A stretch of 64,000 nucleotides of DNA from Pseudevernia furfuracea (taxonomy: Eukaryota > Ascomycota > Lecanoromycetes > Lecanorales > Parmeliaceae). The position numbers were made by a program, and so were the translations under genes. The stretch is from the NCBI GenBank assembly GCA_022315425.1, contig JAIUPT010000050.1, positions 1,488,001 through 1,552,000 of the forward strand, written 5' to 3'. Positions 33,723 to 45,749 of this stretch are shown in pieces. Each line of letters starts with the position of its first letter. Within the stretch, counting starts at the first letter, position 1. The notes beneath the pieces were generated by a model, which saw only the letters and a program-made list of their open reading frames with translations, was not told the origin of the DNA and did not search any database.

Positions 33723-35505
33723 CGCCCAGATGGCGATGGGGGGCGGCGGCGGCGGGGGGTTCCACGACGGGATTGGATGTGGGACAGCTTGGGATATCAC
33801 GCATACTGCTCGTGTTCTTTGCCTGGAGGACGAGGATTCGAATTCGATGGCACGATTTTGGACTGGTCCCTACTTACCTAAGGACTCATGACATATCTTC
33901 TTCTCTACGCTATGTGAAGGGATGTCTACTGCCGAATCTATCGCCCTCGGGCGAGATGTCACGGCACAGAGGAGGTACCCGCTTAGCGTAAGGAAGGAGA
34001 ATCCCGCCAGTGCAGCTCGACGGACCGGAGCAGTCAGAAAGGAAGCAGACAGCGCGGTGGAATAGAGTTTACCGTCACGACGAAGCTGGTTTAGGAGCTC
34101 TGATGCGAGCCAGGCGGTCCATGCAATTTTTCACCCTTACAAGGCTTTACATTGGTACCCCAGGTTTCGCCGCTCGACATCGTTGTATGCATGTGTTGCG
34201 GGAGATCAGCGTTGGAGGCTGCTTGAAGGCTGGTTTGACATCTGCTCCGCGCATGAGAGTAAATAATTTAATAATCGAGTCCATGATGATGATATTCACC
34301 ATATTATTATTATTATTATTGATGAGGCTTTTCCCTGCTCCAGGTCAGGAGGCACTTTTTTTGCTCGAGTGCGCTGGGACTGTGCAGTCACCCAGTGTGG
34401 GACTGGGACTGGGAGCACGGATGGCTTGGTTAATAATAAGAGATGTGGCGCATGACAACTGGATTTGGGCACTAGCTCAAAATGGTGCCTCTTCAATCAC
34501 AGCAATCACAGCGTGTGCTGCGTTGGAGGGTTAGTAGTAGTAGTAGTATCAGTCTTCATTGGATACTAGACAGTAGTGCCTACACTTTTTCCCTTTTCCC
34601 TTTTCCCTTTTCCCGTATGCTGCCGTCCCCTCCCACTTTCTTCCTTTTAGTCCTTACCTTCCCGTGCAGCCTCTCCCTTTCTTCCTTCTCCCTTCTCCCT
34701 TCTCCCTTCTCCCTTCTCCCTTCTCCCTTCCTCTCCCTTTCACATCTTGTCTCCCTCATCAGAGTCATCAGCTTCCTCACTTCCTCAAACCAAGCTGGTC
34801 CCTGCTCCCTTGTAATTCTGCCTCTCAGTCACACATAGATCCAAATGTCGGCTGAAAACTAAAATAATAAATAATAAATAATAAATACAAAATACATTTA
34901 TCATGTAGCACATTAAGAGTGTAATAATTCACACCAAAATTCTTCATCATTGAAATTCATAGGGAGCAATTACAGGCTTTCCAACCAGAACCCCTGGAAA
35001 TTGGCGCCAAAATCTGTGGCTGGTGCCTCTAAACGATCCAAAACCGAGCCCCATCGCGACCTTTTCACCGTGACCAACTCCATCTGCTACAACGCCTCTC
35101 AACCTTCCACAAGGTCCGTCTGGTCCACATACCCCACACGGTCCTATCAACATCCACTTTCTCGCAGTCAATACGCTGCACTCCTCTCGTTCCACACCCT
35201 CGCTACTCGTCTGCCGTCGCAAACCTCCCAGGTCCCAGCCCCCAGCCTTGCCAATTGAACCACCGCCCCTTCTACAATCACGACGATTATAGAGAATGAA
35301 GCTAGTATAGATGGTCAGGACAACGGATCAAGAGCTGGGACTATCATTGTGCACGGGCTGGATATTGGGACTGGCTGTGAAAGGGTCTATTGACCGCGCG
35401 GGACGACCTCCGAACAAGCTCACCACGCAGTCACGGCGACCCCGTCATTAATCCACCGCCTGATAGACTACCTGCAGCCTCACTGAGGTTGACTGGTCGC
35501 CCCAC
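33723..35505. other. Intergenic with several simple repeats
   Basis: No gene is supported. Simple repeats include ATT repeats near 34302-34320, TAG repeats near 34530-34548, heptamer arrays at 34583-34735 (listed separately) and TAAATAA-type repeats near 34862-34888. Opposite-strand frames at 34947-35258 lack domains. Confidence 0.55.
34583..34735 (+). repeat. Pyrimidine heptamer arrays (TTTTCCC and CCCTTCT)
   Basis: Two adjacent arrays: about four TTTTCCC units at 34583-34615, then about seven CCCTTCT units around 34680-34732. They lie about 0.8 kb upstream of the phosphatase gene and look like ordinary minisatellites. Confidence 0.85.
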
Positions 35506-37601
35506 ATGAGCAGCGAGATTGCGCAAGCACCTAAAGAGGATATTCCACTCTCCAGTGCTATCGCAGACGACCGAGACCTACCTCCAAATACCCATCTAGA
35601 GCCTCCAGGTCCGGACACCCACAGTACGTTACATTCCCACCTCATCCGGACCACCGATTGCTATTCGCTGCGACTAGGGTATATGCCTGGCCAAGCCTGC
35701 TAACTTTCGACGCAGATTCTACCTCCTCTACCGTGAAGCCGGCACTTGATTCTACAGACAATTCTCCAATCCCATCTTCGACATCGAATCCCTTACCCTC
35801 AGAATCAATAGATGGTGCACTAGGCGGAGAAGATGAGATAGCTTCGTCATCGGCAGCGACACCTGGCACGCAAGAGAAGCCGGCAGGAGGAGGGCTCGTA
35901 CCAAACGTACCAATACGATCATCCTCCACTGCGAAGGCGCAAACACCAGGCACAACACCAATGATCGAGGAGCCTACTGGAGATCCAATATCATTATCGA
36001 AAAAAGGATCAAAAGGTAGCATTCAACCAAAGAGTCAGAGCGGTGGTGTTGCGGAAAAGGAAAATTTAGAAAACGAGAAAACGAGCGCCGTGACCGCTAC
36101 AGACCCGGAGAAAGTGGGCAGCGAAGAGCAAGCGGCCAATAAATCGAAACCGAAGAAAAGGGGTGGATTCCTATCATTCCTGAATTGTTGCAGCGCACCA
36201 GAAAATGCCAATACAGTCGATGGTGGTGATCAGGCAGTTCCGGCGAAAAAGGCCAAGGTGCTGCAACAAAAGCCTGGAAGGCAATCTACTCCGGTAGTGA
36301 AGGCGAACGCTAGTGCAGGAGAGTCCAGTACAGGGGAATCGAAAGAGGTTGCGGAGGAAAGTATTGGAGGACCAGAATACTCGGAGCTCAAGCCAGCTGC
36401 AAAACCCACGATGATCACAAGATCATCGAAAGACAAGGTGGCCGCAGAAAAGCCGGTCGCGCAGGCTCCACCTGTGCCTGTGGCATCTACAGCAGAGACC
36501 ACAGAACCGCCAGCGGCTACAGAAACTCGCGATGCACCATTACCGCCTCTGCCAGCTTCGAACGTTTCTTCGCCTCCAGAAGTGAGTACCGGACCGAGTA
36601 TGGAGGCAACGCCAGTCATCGCTGGTACCGCGCCACCTCAATTGATTGAACCCGATCAATCCGTGGCCGAACAAGGAACCACAATTAACGATCGTACACC
36701 TCAACAAGAACAAGCCGACAGCGACATTGCCATGGTCGATGCCCCACCACTCGCTACAGCCGTAGAAGAACCGTCAACCACAGCGCGAGAGATGAATCAG
36801 GCCCAAGTGAATCTACCTCCTCCACCTCCACGAAATGGTCAAGATACGACGACAACTTCAGGATCTAGTACTGTCACGCCAAGCGATAAGCAGCGGTGGC
36901 TCTTACCGCCACTTCAACCTCACTTCAAGGGCAGGAAATGCCTAGTCTTGGACCTGGATGAAACCCTGGTGCATAGCAGCTTTAAAGTGCGCACATTCTT
37001 CTTCTCTGATGGGCATAAGCTAATCTTTTTAGATACTCCACCAAGCCGACTTCACGATACCTGTCGAGATCGAGGGCCAATTCCACAACGTTTATGTCAT
37101 CAAGCGACCAGGCGTTGATCAATTCATGAAGCGAGTTGGTGAGCTCTATGAAGTCGTTGTATTTACTGCTTCGGTCTCCAAGGTATGCATCTGAACTCAA
37201 CTCATTGGACCGCTCCAAGGCTGACACATGCTAGTATGGCGATCCGCTGCTTGACCAATTGGACATCCACAAGGTCGTTCACCACCGGCTATTCCGTGAG
37301 AGCTGCTACAACCATCAAGGCAATTACGTCAAGGTTTGTATCAATTGATCTCTGCTCTTCGGTTGACCGACTGCTAACGATCATCAAGGATCTCTCGCAA
37401 GTCGGCCGTGACCTACGAGAGACAATCATCATTGACAACTCGCCCACATCCTACATCTTTCATCCACAACATGCCGTGCCCATCAGCAGCTGGTTCTCCG
37501 ACGCCCACGACAACGAGCTGTTGGATCTCATCCCCGTCCTCGAAGATCTCGCAGGAAGCCAAGTCAGAGACGTGAGCTTGGTGCTTGACGTTTCGTTATG
37601 A
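35506..37601 (+). CDS. psr1: NIF/FCP-type phosphatase, Psr1/Psr2-like
   Basis: Exons 35506-35623, 35716-36986, 37033-37182, 37235-37333 and 37389-37601 give 616 aa; the four introns are 46-92 bp. The first about 440 residues are Ser/Pro/Glu-rich and probably disordered, with an internal GGFLSFLNCCSAPE block resembling the Cys-pair palmitoylation motif at the N-terminus of yeast Psr1. The catalytic domain begins at LVLDLDETLVHSSF (D-x-D-x-T; first Asp is the nucleophile). It continues IKRPGVDQFMKRVGELYEVV and IIIDNSPTSYIFHPQHAVPI, ending near SWFSDAHDNELLDLIPVLE. Yeast Psr proteins act at the plasma membrane in the general and sodium stress response. Phosphatase fold is certain; Psr orthology is likely. 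Confidence 0.9.
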
Positions 37602-37968
37602 CCACCGTTGGAAAGCGAGAGCTGTTCAATTATACCCTGATTTGAAAGATAGCATCATCAGCGAGCGAGCCCGGCCCTGGATCGTGGTGGAATGAGTGCA
37701 TCACCTACCTTTTGTAATAAGCATCTAAATCTTTTCTTCTCTGCCTCCAGTATCGGACCTCGACCTCCATCACCGGAGCCGGATCGCGGCGGCTGCATAG
37801 TGTACATTTGCGCTGGATTGGGGTACCTTGATGCGTGCATGTTTCTTGGTCTAGCGGCACAGCCATGGCGAATAGCGAGCAGAACCCTCACCCTCCAGCG
37901 AGCGATTATCTTTCCTTTTGTCATCACAGCATCCGGACGGCGTTTCCCTTACAACAGAGAGAGACCCC
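37602..37968. other. 3' flank of the phosphatase gene
   Basis: No gene recognised. Leads into the microsatellite island. Confidence 0.45.
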
Positions 37969-39190
37969 ATCCCCCCCCCCCCCCCCTTGGCGGGCTGCGA
38001 CCCGTATATCTAATTTCCTTTTCTTGCATTGTCCTCCCCCCACCGGTGGACCCCGGGAAGCATTCAAAACGAAGAAGATTCTTGGTTGTCGGGCAAAAGA
38101 AGGGTCAGACAGATTGTAAATCTTTTTTTTTAGCTACTTTGAAAATCAAACCACCCACTTTTTCCCGACAGAAGATCTTTCTTTTCTTTGCACCCCCTCC
38201 CTTCTTTTTTTTTTCCATCCTTGTGCGCGCGTCGCTGACGGTGTGTGTGTGTGCGTGTGCGGTCCAATTCCAAATTGGGGCGCGATGGGAGTAAATATAG
38301 CCCGTGGTGCGTGGTGCGAAAAGGAAAGGGCTTTTGCTTGTATCTATCTATCTATCTATTCTATCTCGGTGTTGGGGGGGGGGGAGGGGGGGTCTGTCTG
38401 TCTGTCTTTCTTTCTTTCTTTCTTACATGAATGGATTTGATTTGATTTGTGCCTCAGCGGCAAAGGGGAAAAGCGGGTCGATACTGAGTACTGTAGATTT
38501 GATACGGTTCGATGTGGATGGGGATATGGGATCGGGGAAACCTCACTCACCATCGGCCCCGCTCGCTCGCTGTTTGGATTGATTGATTGATTGATTGAGA
38601 GAGAGAGAGAGGTGTTGTGTTGATGTTGATGTTGATGTTGATGTTGGTGTTGGTGTTGGTGTTACAGGATACAGGATACAGGATACAGGATACATGATAC
38701 AAGATACAAAGGCAAGCCCTTCGCTGAGAGAGAGAGAGAGATGTCGGGTGACGAAGGAATGGATGAATGGGATGAATGGGATGACGATGCTTCTGAAGCA
38801 ACTGTGTAACGCAAGGGGGGGGGGGGGGGGGCTTCCCAAGACAGACAGACAGACAGACACTCCTACTCCGAGTCTCCCCCTCTCTTCGACCTTTTTTTTT
38901 ACTCCCATCTCACACTCACACTTACACCTTTTTTTTTCCAGAGCGATGGATCGATCCTTCTCGGACCGCAACGAGGCAAAAAAAAACAGTGTCGGAAAAG
39001 TCGTCACAACTTCTCTCCACACACACATAAGTAAGTCGGCGCATTCCGTCTCTCTCTCTCTCTCCCTCACACACACACACACAAACTCTCTCTCTGTGCA
39101 AACCGGATGATTGACTCCTCTTCAACAGCTCACACGGTTTACCCTCTCCCCCCCCCACCCCAACGCAACGCAACGCAACGCAACGCACGG
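37969..39190. repeat. Dense microsatellite island
   Basis: Within about 1.2 kb there are over a dozen separate simple repeats. They include C16 at 37971, GT/GC repeats near 38215-38262, TATC at 38340-38360, G11/G7 at 38374-38392, TCTG then TTTC at 38393-38426, and ATTG then AG at 38576-38611. Then come TGTTGA/TGTTGG hexamers at 38613-38663, ACAGGAT heptamers at 38664-38700, AG near 38727, GGATGAAT near 38759, G17 at 38815-38831 and ACAG near 38841-38860. It ends with CT and CA repeats at 39045-39092 and CAACG pentamers at 39161-39186. Frames through it encode only low-complexity peptides. Confidence 0.92.
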
Positions 39191-40708
39191 CAAACGGCAT
39201 TCATCACATGCCGGGCCCTGCTGCAGCAAATGCACCATAAACAAAGCCAACCAACGGAATAACTCCATCGGGCGTCCCCGTCTACAGATGCCCCGGGCTG
39301 CGTCCCACCTTGGCCAAGGACCGCCTCACGGGGGCCGTACGTACGTTCGTTCATTTCGGGAACGGAAACGCTCTTTCTTTCCTCCCCGGGGAAGCATCGA
39401 AACGTCCGAGTGAGAGGCCCCGGTGCTTCGGCGGAACGGGAGAGGCCTCTCGGAGCCTCCGTCGGACCTTTGTCGGGGTTTTTATCGCCTTCGAGGGAAA
39501 GCCATCGATGCCCGATGCCGGGGGTCTGCGGAGGAGCCGAGAGCGTTTTCGGTTGGCAGCGAGCGCGCGAGCTTGGTGATAACCCTTTGAGCTTGCCATG
39601 GGGCTTGGGATCCGAGGCTGGTTTTTCTGCGACTTTGATCGTCTGTCTCTCTCTCTCTGTTCGATTCCATCAAATGTGTACGTGGCGGTTTTGGGAATCC
39701 TTCCCCACCACCGGATCACGCGGGAGCCGAATCCAGATGCTTTCTCTGGCTTTGGAACTCACGCTTCTTCTTTCTTCTTCAGACGGATACGATAGGGTTC
39801 CGCGACCCTTTTCACGTTTGTCTCGCTTTTCCGCTGATGTGCGGCGGTGCTGAATCCTTTCCCTCAAACTCATCACTCACGCATGGTGTGGTACGGAAAT
39901 TGCCCTCGGTATTCACCACTCACTCGCGTTGGCAACTGGTGATTTGTTTGTTTGCGCGGCGTGCGGATAGATACCCAAACCCACCCATACGTGTCGTTGC
40001 CACTTCAACCCTTTCTCCTCGTGACAAACGGTGGTGGTGGTCGCGGTGGTGGTGGTAAGCACTCGTTGTGTGTGTGTGGTCGGTGGAACGAACTACTTAC
40101 TTTCTCCGGCAGTCGAGTCGTTGCTGATGGTTGCCTATGTTTGGCACCTGGAGTAAGTAGTAGTGACGCTGACACGATTCAATTCGAGTTGGGAAGGGGA
40201 GGGAAGGAATCAAGGGGGCGGTATGCGGTTGTGGCTTCCTTGAGAAAGTACGCGCACGCTTCGATGGGTTTTTCTGTTGGCGCAAAGGATGAGATGGGAT
40301 GCATGGCATTGGAGTTCTTGCTGGAGTGTTTTTTCGGGGAATGTGGGATTGTGTGTGTGGATTCTGTCGGAGCGAGCGAAGGAGTGAGGAGTACCGTATG
40401 TAGGTAGGATGGTTAGCTGGTAGATGGATATTTTAGCCGTCAAACCCGGAATTGCTTTTTTCTCATTTCGTACGTATTTCGGATGCATATATCTTCATCT
40501 TGAATTCTAAGGGATGACCCTCGCGGTCCTGTGGTTGTCGTTGCTTGGGGGGAAATGTTTTTACTCCAATGGATTTTTCTGAGGGGATTGGATTTGGGCC
40601 CAGGTTTCATGGAACAAGACGGCTCAAGCAACCTTTGCAAACAAAATCGGAAGTCGGGACTAACCTGATTCTGTATAATGGCAGAAGTCTACCTACAACA
40701 GCAGAAAT
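39191..40708. other. Non-coding stretch after the microsatellite island
   Basis: About 1.5 kb, fairly GC-rich up to about 40050, with many overlapping frames below 150 codons and no recognisable domain. GGT and GT repeats occur near 40030-40078. Nothing else is supported. Confidence 0.5.
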
Positions 40709-41778
40709 TTAAACATAGATCGGCTGCGGGACCCCATAATTCAACGGATCGTTGAATCTCAATCCCTTATCCAGTCCACTAATGCTCTCCACCTCACTCT
40801 TCTCGAGATCCCAACCCGTAACATCCAGATTCTGCGCCAGTCTCCCTTGGTTATTACTCTTCGGGATAACCGCCACGTCTCTCTGTGTCGCCCAACGCAA
40901 CAGCACCTGCGCGGGAGTCTTGCTATGCTTCTCCGCGATCTTCTTGACCGTTGCGTTGTCCATGAGTAAAGGCGTGTCTTTGGCGCGCTGCATGTCGAGT
41001 TCGAGGAAGGATTGGGGACCGAAGGATGAGTAGGCGGTGATGGCTATGCCTTGGCTTTGGGCGAATCTGACAAGGCCTTCTTGGGTGAGGTAGGGATGAT
41101 GTTCGATTTGGAGGGTTGCAGGATGGATCTTAGCGTAGCGGAGGAGATCCATGAGGAGTTGGCCGTTGAAGTTGCTGATGCCGATGGATTTGGCCATACC
41201 CTTGCTCACGAGTTTTTCCATAGCGGTCCACGTCTCCTGGATCGTGGCGTTACCGGGTACGACGTTCTTGCCATCGTAGGTGAAGCCGGGAGGGTAGCGT
41301 TCAGAGGGGTCGACGTATTTGAGGGAGATGGGGAAGTGGACGATGTAGAGGTCGAAGTAGTCGATACCCCAGTCTTGGAGTTGCTTTTTGCAGATCGGCT
41401 CGACTCGGTCGTGGTCGTGGAAGGAGTTCCAGAGTTTGGAGACAAGGAAGAGGTCGGAGCGTTTGACTATGCCTTCTTTGATGGCGCGAGCGACGCCTTG
41501 GCCGCATTCTTGCTCGTTGCCGTAGTCTGGAACAATTAGGATACGGGTGCCAGAGAACTGCTGGGAGAAGCCGGGCACCTACCACATGCACCATCAAAGA
41601 GACGGTAGCCAGACTTGATAGCGTTGTAGACAGTATCGGCGCAGGTGTCATTGTTGACTTTCCAAAGCCTGAGTAGAAGATCAGCACGCTTTGTGGAAGG
41701 ATCATAGACGGCAACTCACCCAAAGCCAACAAGGGGCATCTGGTGGCCGCTGTTGAGCTTCATGGTAGGGGAAGTCAT
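40709..41778 (-). CDS. xyl1: NAD(P)H-dependent D-xylose reductase (aldo-keto reductase)
   Basis: Exons on the minus strand are 41778-41720, 41668-41583 and 41526-40709 (introns 51 and 56 bp), giving 320 aa, the usual length. The enzyme reduces D-xylose to xylitol and L-arabinose to arabinitol, the first step of fungal pentose catabolism. The joins give LNSGHQMPLVGFGLWKVNND and GACDYGNE. Catalytic Asp/Tyr are in LFDGACDYGNE, Lys in VSKLWNSFHD, and His in YIVHFPISLKYVDP. The cofactor-binding IPKSNNQGR lies near the C-terminus, and the end GLRFNDPLNYG is typical of xylose reductases rather than other AKRs. A second pentose-pathway gene lies 22 kb away at the right edge. Confidence 0.94.
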
Positions 41779-42383
41779 GCTGGCGTATGATCTGACTGTG
41801 ATCCTTTGAAGACGGACTGATAAGTTGAACTTGTGAGTAACGGGCAATGATTGCTTGAAGAGGATTGAGGTGGTGCTGGTAGGCTTATAAGATTCACTCC
41901 TTGTTCCAAACTGTAGGGCGAGTGAATAGATACCGAGTGAATGGTTTGATAATGTTCATCTGCTTGGAAAAGGATCAAGTAATGAAGGAGATTGAAATGG
42001 AAAGAGAAGAGAAAGAAAAAACGGTTGTTGGCCCAGACATTACGTCGGTGAGTTCTAATTTCCAAAGTCAACATACTGTAATTAGGCAAAACGGTCGGAG
42101 AGCGCCTAAATGGATAAATGCACCAAATAACTCGGCATTTGCTTCCGGCAATTTAAAACAGATAGATGCATGCAACTTGGAAGCGTGTGGTGTGGAATTA
42201 TGAATAGGACAGTAAAGGATAGTAAAGGATAGTAAAGGCTCGCTTTTTGCCTCTTATCATGCCAACGCAACATAACCTATAGGCTCAGTAACAACAGTAA
42301 TTGGACAAGAGCGCCCTGCTTCTTGTCCAAGGTGCGATGCTGTCGACCGTAGTCCATTCAATACTGAATTGCTGGCGTAGCTA
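41779..42383. other. Upstream region of xylose reductase gene
   Basis: About 600 bp, with no gene. A 10-bp unit ATAGTAAAGG is repeated in tandem near 42206-42237. No regulator site was identified with confidence. Confidence 0.45.
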
Positions 42384-43798
42384 TCAAGTTACTCGTACAT
42401 AAGCTGTCTAGTCATTAGCACTTGTCCCTGGAAAGATGTGGAGTTGAGCAAGAACCACGTACTTGCATCAATTTGCTGAATCTGCGGTAAAGCCAATCGA
42501 ACCTTGTTCCTATACAAAGCCGGGTTCTTCAACTGTAAAGGGTTCATCTCGAAGTAGACCGTATTCAACTCCTTCTTGTCCGTCAGTTCTCTCTCCACCT
42601 CTTCGAAGGATATGATCATGTTCGAGGAAGCCCACAGCTCTTCCAGATGCTTTTGATTCTTCAAGTTCGTGAGATGAGCGATTTGATTGTTCGAGATGTC
42701 GAGGACTCGGAGGTTGGGATTATTCTCGAGGTCAGAGATCTCAGTCAAGGCATTGTGGGATATGTAAAGTTCTTCCAGGTTGGTAAGAGCGGAAAGGCCA
42801 GAGATTCTGGGCAGGCGATTCGACTGTATGGAAAGTATCTTGAGGTTGCTGAGATGCGATACGTTCTGCTGTTGTATGAGAGAAGGAATACGCATATCCA
42901 ACGAAAACATTTTACCTTGATTTCTGTGATCTTATTCTTCCCCAACCAAAGCTCTTCCAAACCTGTCAAAGTATCCAGGTTCTCAAGTTCCTGTACCACA
43001 ATCAACCTCGGTACCCCAAGCTTTTGGCAGCTCCCCTACCCTTATCCGGTTGGCAGCCAATTCCAAATTCCTCAGCTTGGCCAACCCATCAAGTCCCTCA
43101 ATCTTCTGTATCTTGTTCTGCACAAAGTAGATGTCCTTGAGCTCCTTGAGATGATCCACATTCTTGATATGCTTGATCTTGTTGAAGCTTAGATCTAAGC
43201 TTGTAAGGTTTATGAGGCTTTCCAAGCCTTTTATGTGGGATATGAGGTTATCGTAGAGGTCTATTTCGTGAAGTGTCGGGCCAAGATTTGATGGTAGCTC
43301 GACGTGCGAGATCTGGTTCTGGCGAAGACACAGTTTCTACCTCATTCTAGATCAGTGCTGTCCCATTGATTGGTCACAAGATCATACCTCGACTTTGTTA
43401 AAGCGCTCAAGGTGCAGGGCAGATATGGAGGAGATGCGGCAGTGGACGAGATCAATGTCCTAGGTCACAACAGTATATCAGCATGTATAAGGTAAAGAAG
43501 TCAAACAGAAACATAAGCGTACATCAGAGTCAGGCTCGTAATCTTCAAGCAAGTCTGGCACAACCCTAGTCAGCAGTAACGCGGAATAAACAAAGACCTA
43601 TTTACCCTCGTCTGCGACTATCTGTTCCACTGGAGGAGCATCCTCGTCTGAGTATTCTGGATCTGAAAGTATCTCCGCATTGGTGATTACAGCTCTTCGG
43701 TCCACTCGAAGCTTGCCATCCCAGCCATTACCGTCTTGAAGGGTTGAGCAGTTAGTGGGGGGTGGGGGATCTGCGGGTCCGTCTGGAGAATTATTCAT
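42384..43798 (-). CDS. sds22: Protein phosphatase 1 regulatory subunit Sds22 (leucine-rich repeats)
   Basis: Seven exons on the minus strand (43798-43606, 43554-43523, 43459-43388, 43336-43040, 42990-42916, 42865-42463, 42403-42384) give 363 aa. All introns are 46-59 bp. About twelve 22-residue leucine-rich repeats run through the protein, for example LINLTSLDLSFNKIKHIKNV and LTNLEELYISHNALTEISDL. The LRR cap ends LALPQIQQIDATYVRV; IDAT-(Y/F)-V-R is diagnostic for Sds22, and it is only rebuilt by using a 20-nt last exon. Sds22 binds and controls PP1 in nuclear division. The N-terminal about 75 residues are acidic. Very confident. Confidence 0.95.
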
Positions 43799-45749
43799 CT
43801 TTGCGAGATGGATGAGCTTTAGCGGTAAGAAGGTGGACAAGCAAGCTGTTGTGTGCAAAAAGAGCTTTGCTACTCTACGTGAAACAAAGTTTATGCCAAC
43901 ACAGTACTGGCTCGCGGAGACTTCCTTGACCGCTCACAGGGTTCCTGTCTTTGATCTCTCCGCCAAGGTAGCAATCATCTGCGTCGACATTTACATCCAA
44001 TCAAGAATAGCATGCCCACCGCCTGTGAAGGAACGCCGCATTGTTTTTCATCGGACTGAGCCACTCCACCGTACTAGTGCTGCTGTTGCACTGGAGCTCA
44101 GCGCGGATTTCTGTCGTCTTCCCCCGTCAAGGCAATCCAACACTTAGAGACACAGCAATCCATAGCTCCTCGAACTCGAGAGCGCACTGTGTTTTGAAAA
44201 TTTCCTGAGATCTAGACGTTGGTATTGGGGTATCTAGTATACATAGTATTACAGGTCTTTGCCCCCTTTTCCCATTGTAGCCTGTAACTTTTGTGGATGA
44301 TTTCAACCTCTTCCACCGTAGCCATGTCTGCAGTGCCCCTTCATCTATTGAGCAGTGCCGTATGCTCTAGTGGATTTGCATAGATCACACCGCTCGGTAG
44401 GCCCTCTTGCCAAAATGATCTGCCCCTTAGAACGCCAGCCTGCCTATGATGAGAACTTTCGAGAGACCTTGGCGATGACTGTGATAGGAGCATTAGCACA
44501 ATTCCAACCAAGCGACAAGCTCGTGTCTGCGCCGACCGCTATAATGGGAGATGCACATACTGTGTAAGGCGACAACGCTGAATATGAACCCTAGGGAAAG
44601 CACAAGCACTACTACCGGGTCCACCTTGAGTCCAGGAGACTCGTCTGTATATAATCCTAGATGGGAAAATCATGCATCAGCTCTCGTAGTCCAACAAAGC
44701 CAACCCCGTAAACAAATAAGAATGCACGTGTTTTCACAGCTCTTTCACTTCACATCGCGATGACCTTCGACTCCATCACATGTGAATTGCTCTACGACCG
44801 AGTATCCTCACACCCACATAATCACACAGCATGAGGCATGAACATACGTAGCATAGTACTCGAGCTTCCTCCAGCCCCTGCCGCCCTTGTGCTCGTCGGC
44901 CTCGCGTTCGCAACTTTATCGGCTCTGTCGGCCGCCGCTTTTCTTCTTATGGCAGTCTTCGGTCCGCCAGGTGGTGATAGATTTCGTCCGCTGCTCACAC
45001 CTGCGGAAGCTGGTGGAGAAGTGGGAGAGGATGGGCGCGGTGAAGACTAAAGGAGTATTAGCCATGACTTTTGCGCAAAATGGATGCATCTCTAGAAGAC
45101 ACAGGGGCGTTGGATAGTCGTGTCAACAGTGTACGCCGCAGAAGGCTAGGGAACAAGATAGGAAGCGATTAAAGCAGTATAAAAGACATGAGTCGGGATG
45201 CCGGCGCGAGCCACAAACATACCATTATGAAAGGGTGGAGAGCCGATCCGCTCCGGCAACAATCGCTACAAGTAGCTAAGTATTGGCTAGACGAGAACCA
45301 CGAGTTGGATGGTGGTGCAGTGACTTTGATTCAATTGAGGTTGGTGGAACTCGTGCAGAGGTTGAAAAGGACAGCGATTTCGTTTTCCAGGAGGCGCTAG
45401 TGCAGGTGGTAAGGCTGGAATCTGGGGAGAAGAAGCGCCAAGACTTTAATGTGTTGTTCCTACAAACATGTGCACATTATTACTGGAAGAGGAATACTCT
45501 TCAGGTGTAGCATAGACCTGAGTACGAATAATCATACGACCCAACCTGGTCCTGGGATACTTATTTTAGGCCTGTGAGCTGATGATATGGACATGATTGA
45601 ACTTTGATTTGATTTGCATTCATCAGTCGCTATGATCAAGCTGCCGGATGCTAGTTATGCCTGCTGAAGAAGCGACACATCCATCTACGTCTTCTGGTGC
45701 GGCATTTGTTTCACCAGGCCTGATGTCCCCTCCATATTCTGACCGTCAC
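43799..45749. other. About 1.95 kb without a supported gene
   Basis: Short frames only. A 70-codon plus frame at 44838 has one hydrophobic segment and, opposite it, a 44-codon minus frame starts at 45065; neither has a known family. A plus frame at 45283-45510 (VEKDSDFVFQEALVQVVRL) might be an exon or a remnant, but no partners were found. Confidence 0.45.

Noticed and set aside
32844..33800. 318-codon minus-strand frame opposite the GH18 gene
   Set aside because: Produced by the high third-position GC of the GH18 gene; the peptide has no recognisable domain while the plus strand has GH18 catalytic motifs.
38543..39110. Frames of 171-179 codons on both strands
   Set aside because: They translate microsatellites into low-complexity peptides; no domain.
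44838..45065. Opposed small frames: a 70-codon hydrophobic plus frame and a 44-codon minus frame
   Set aside because: Neither matches a known small protein; one hydrophobic stretch is not enough.
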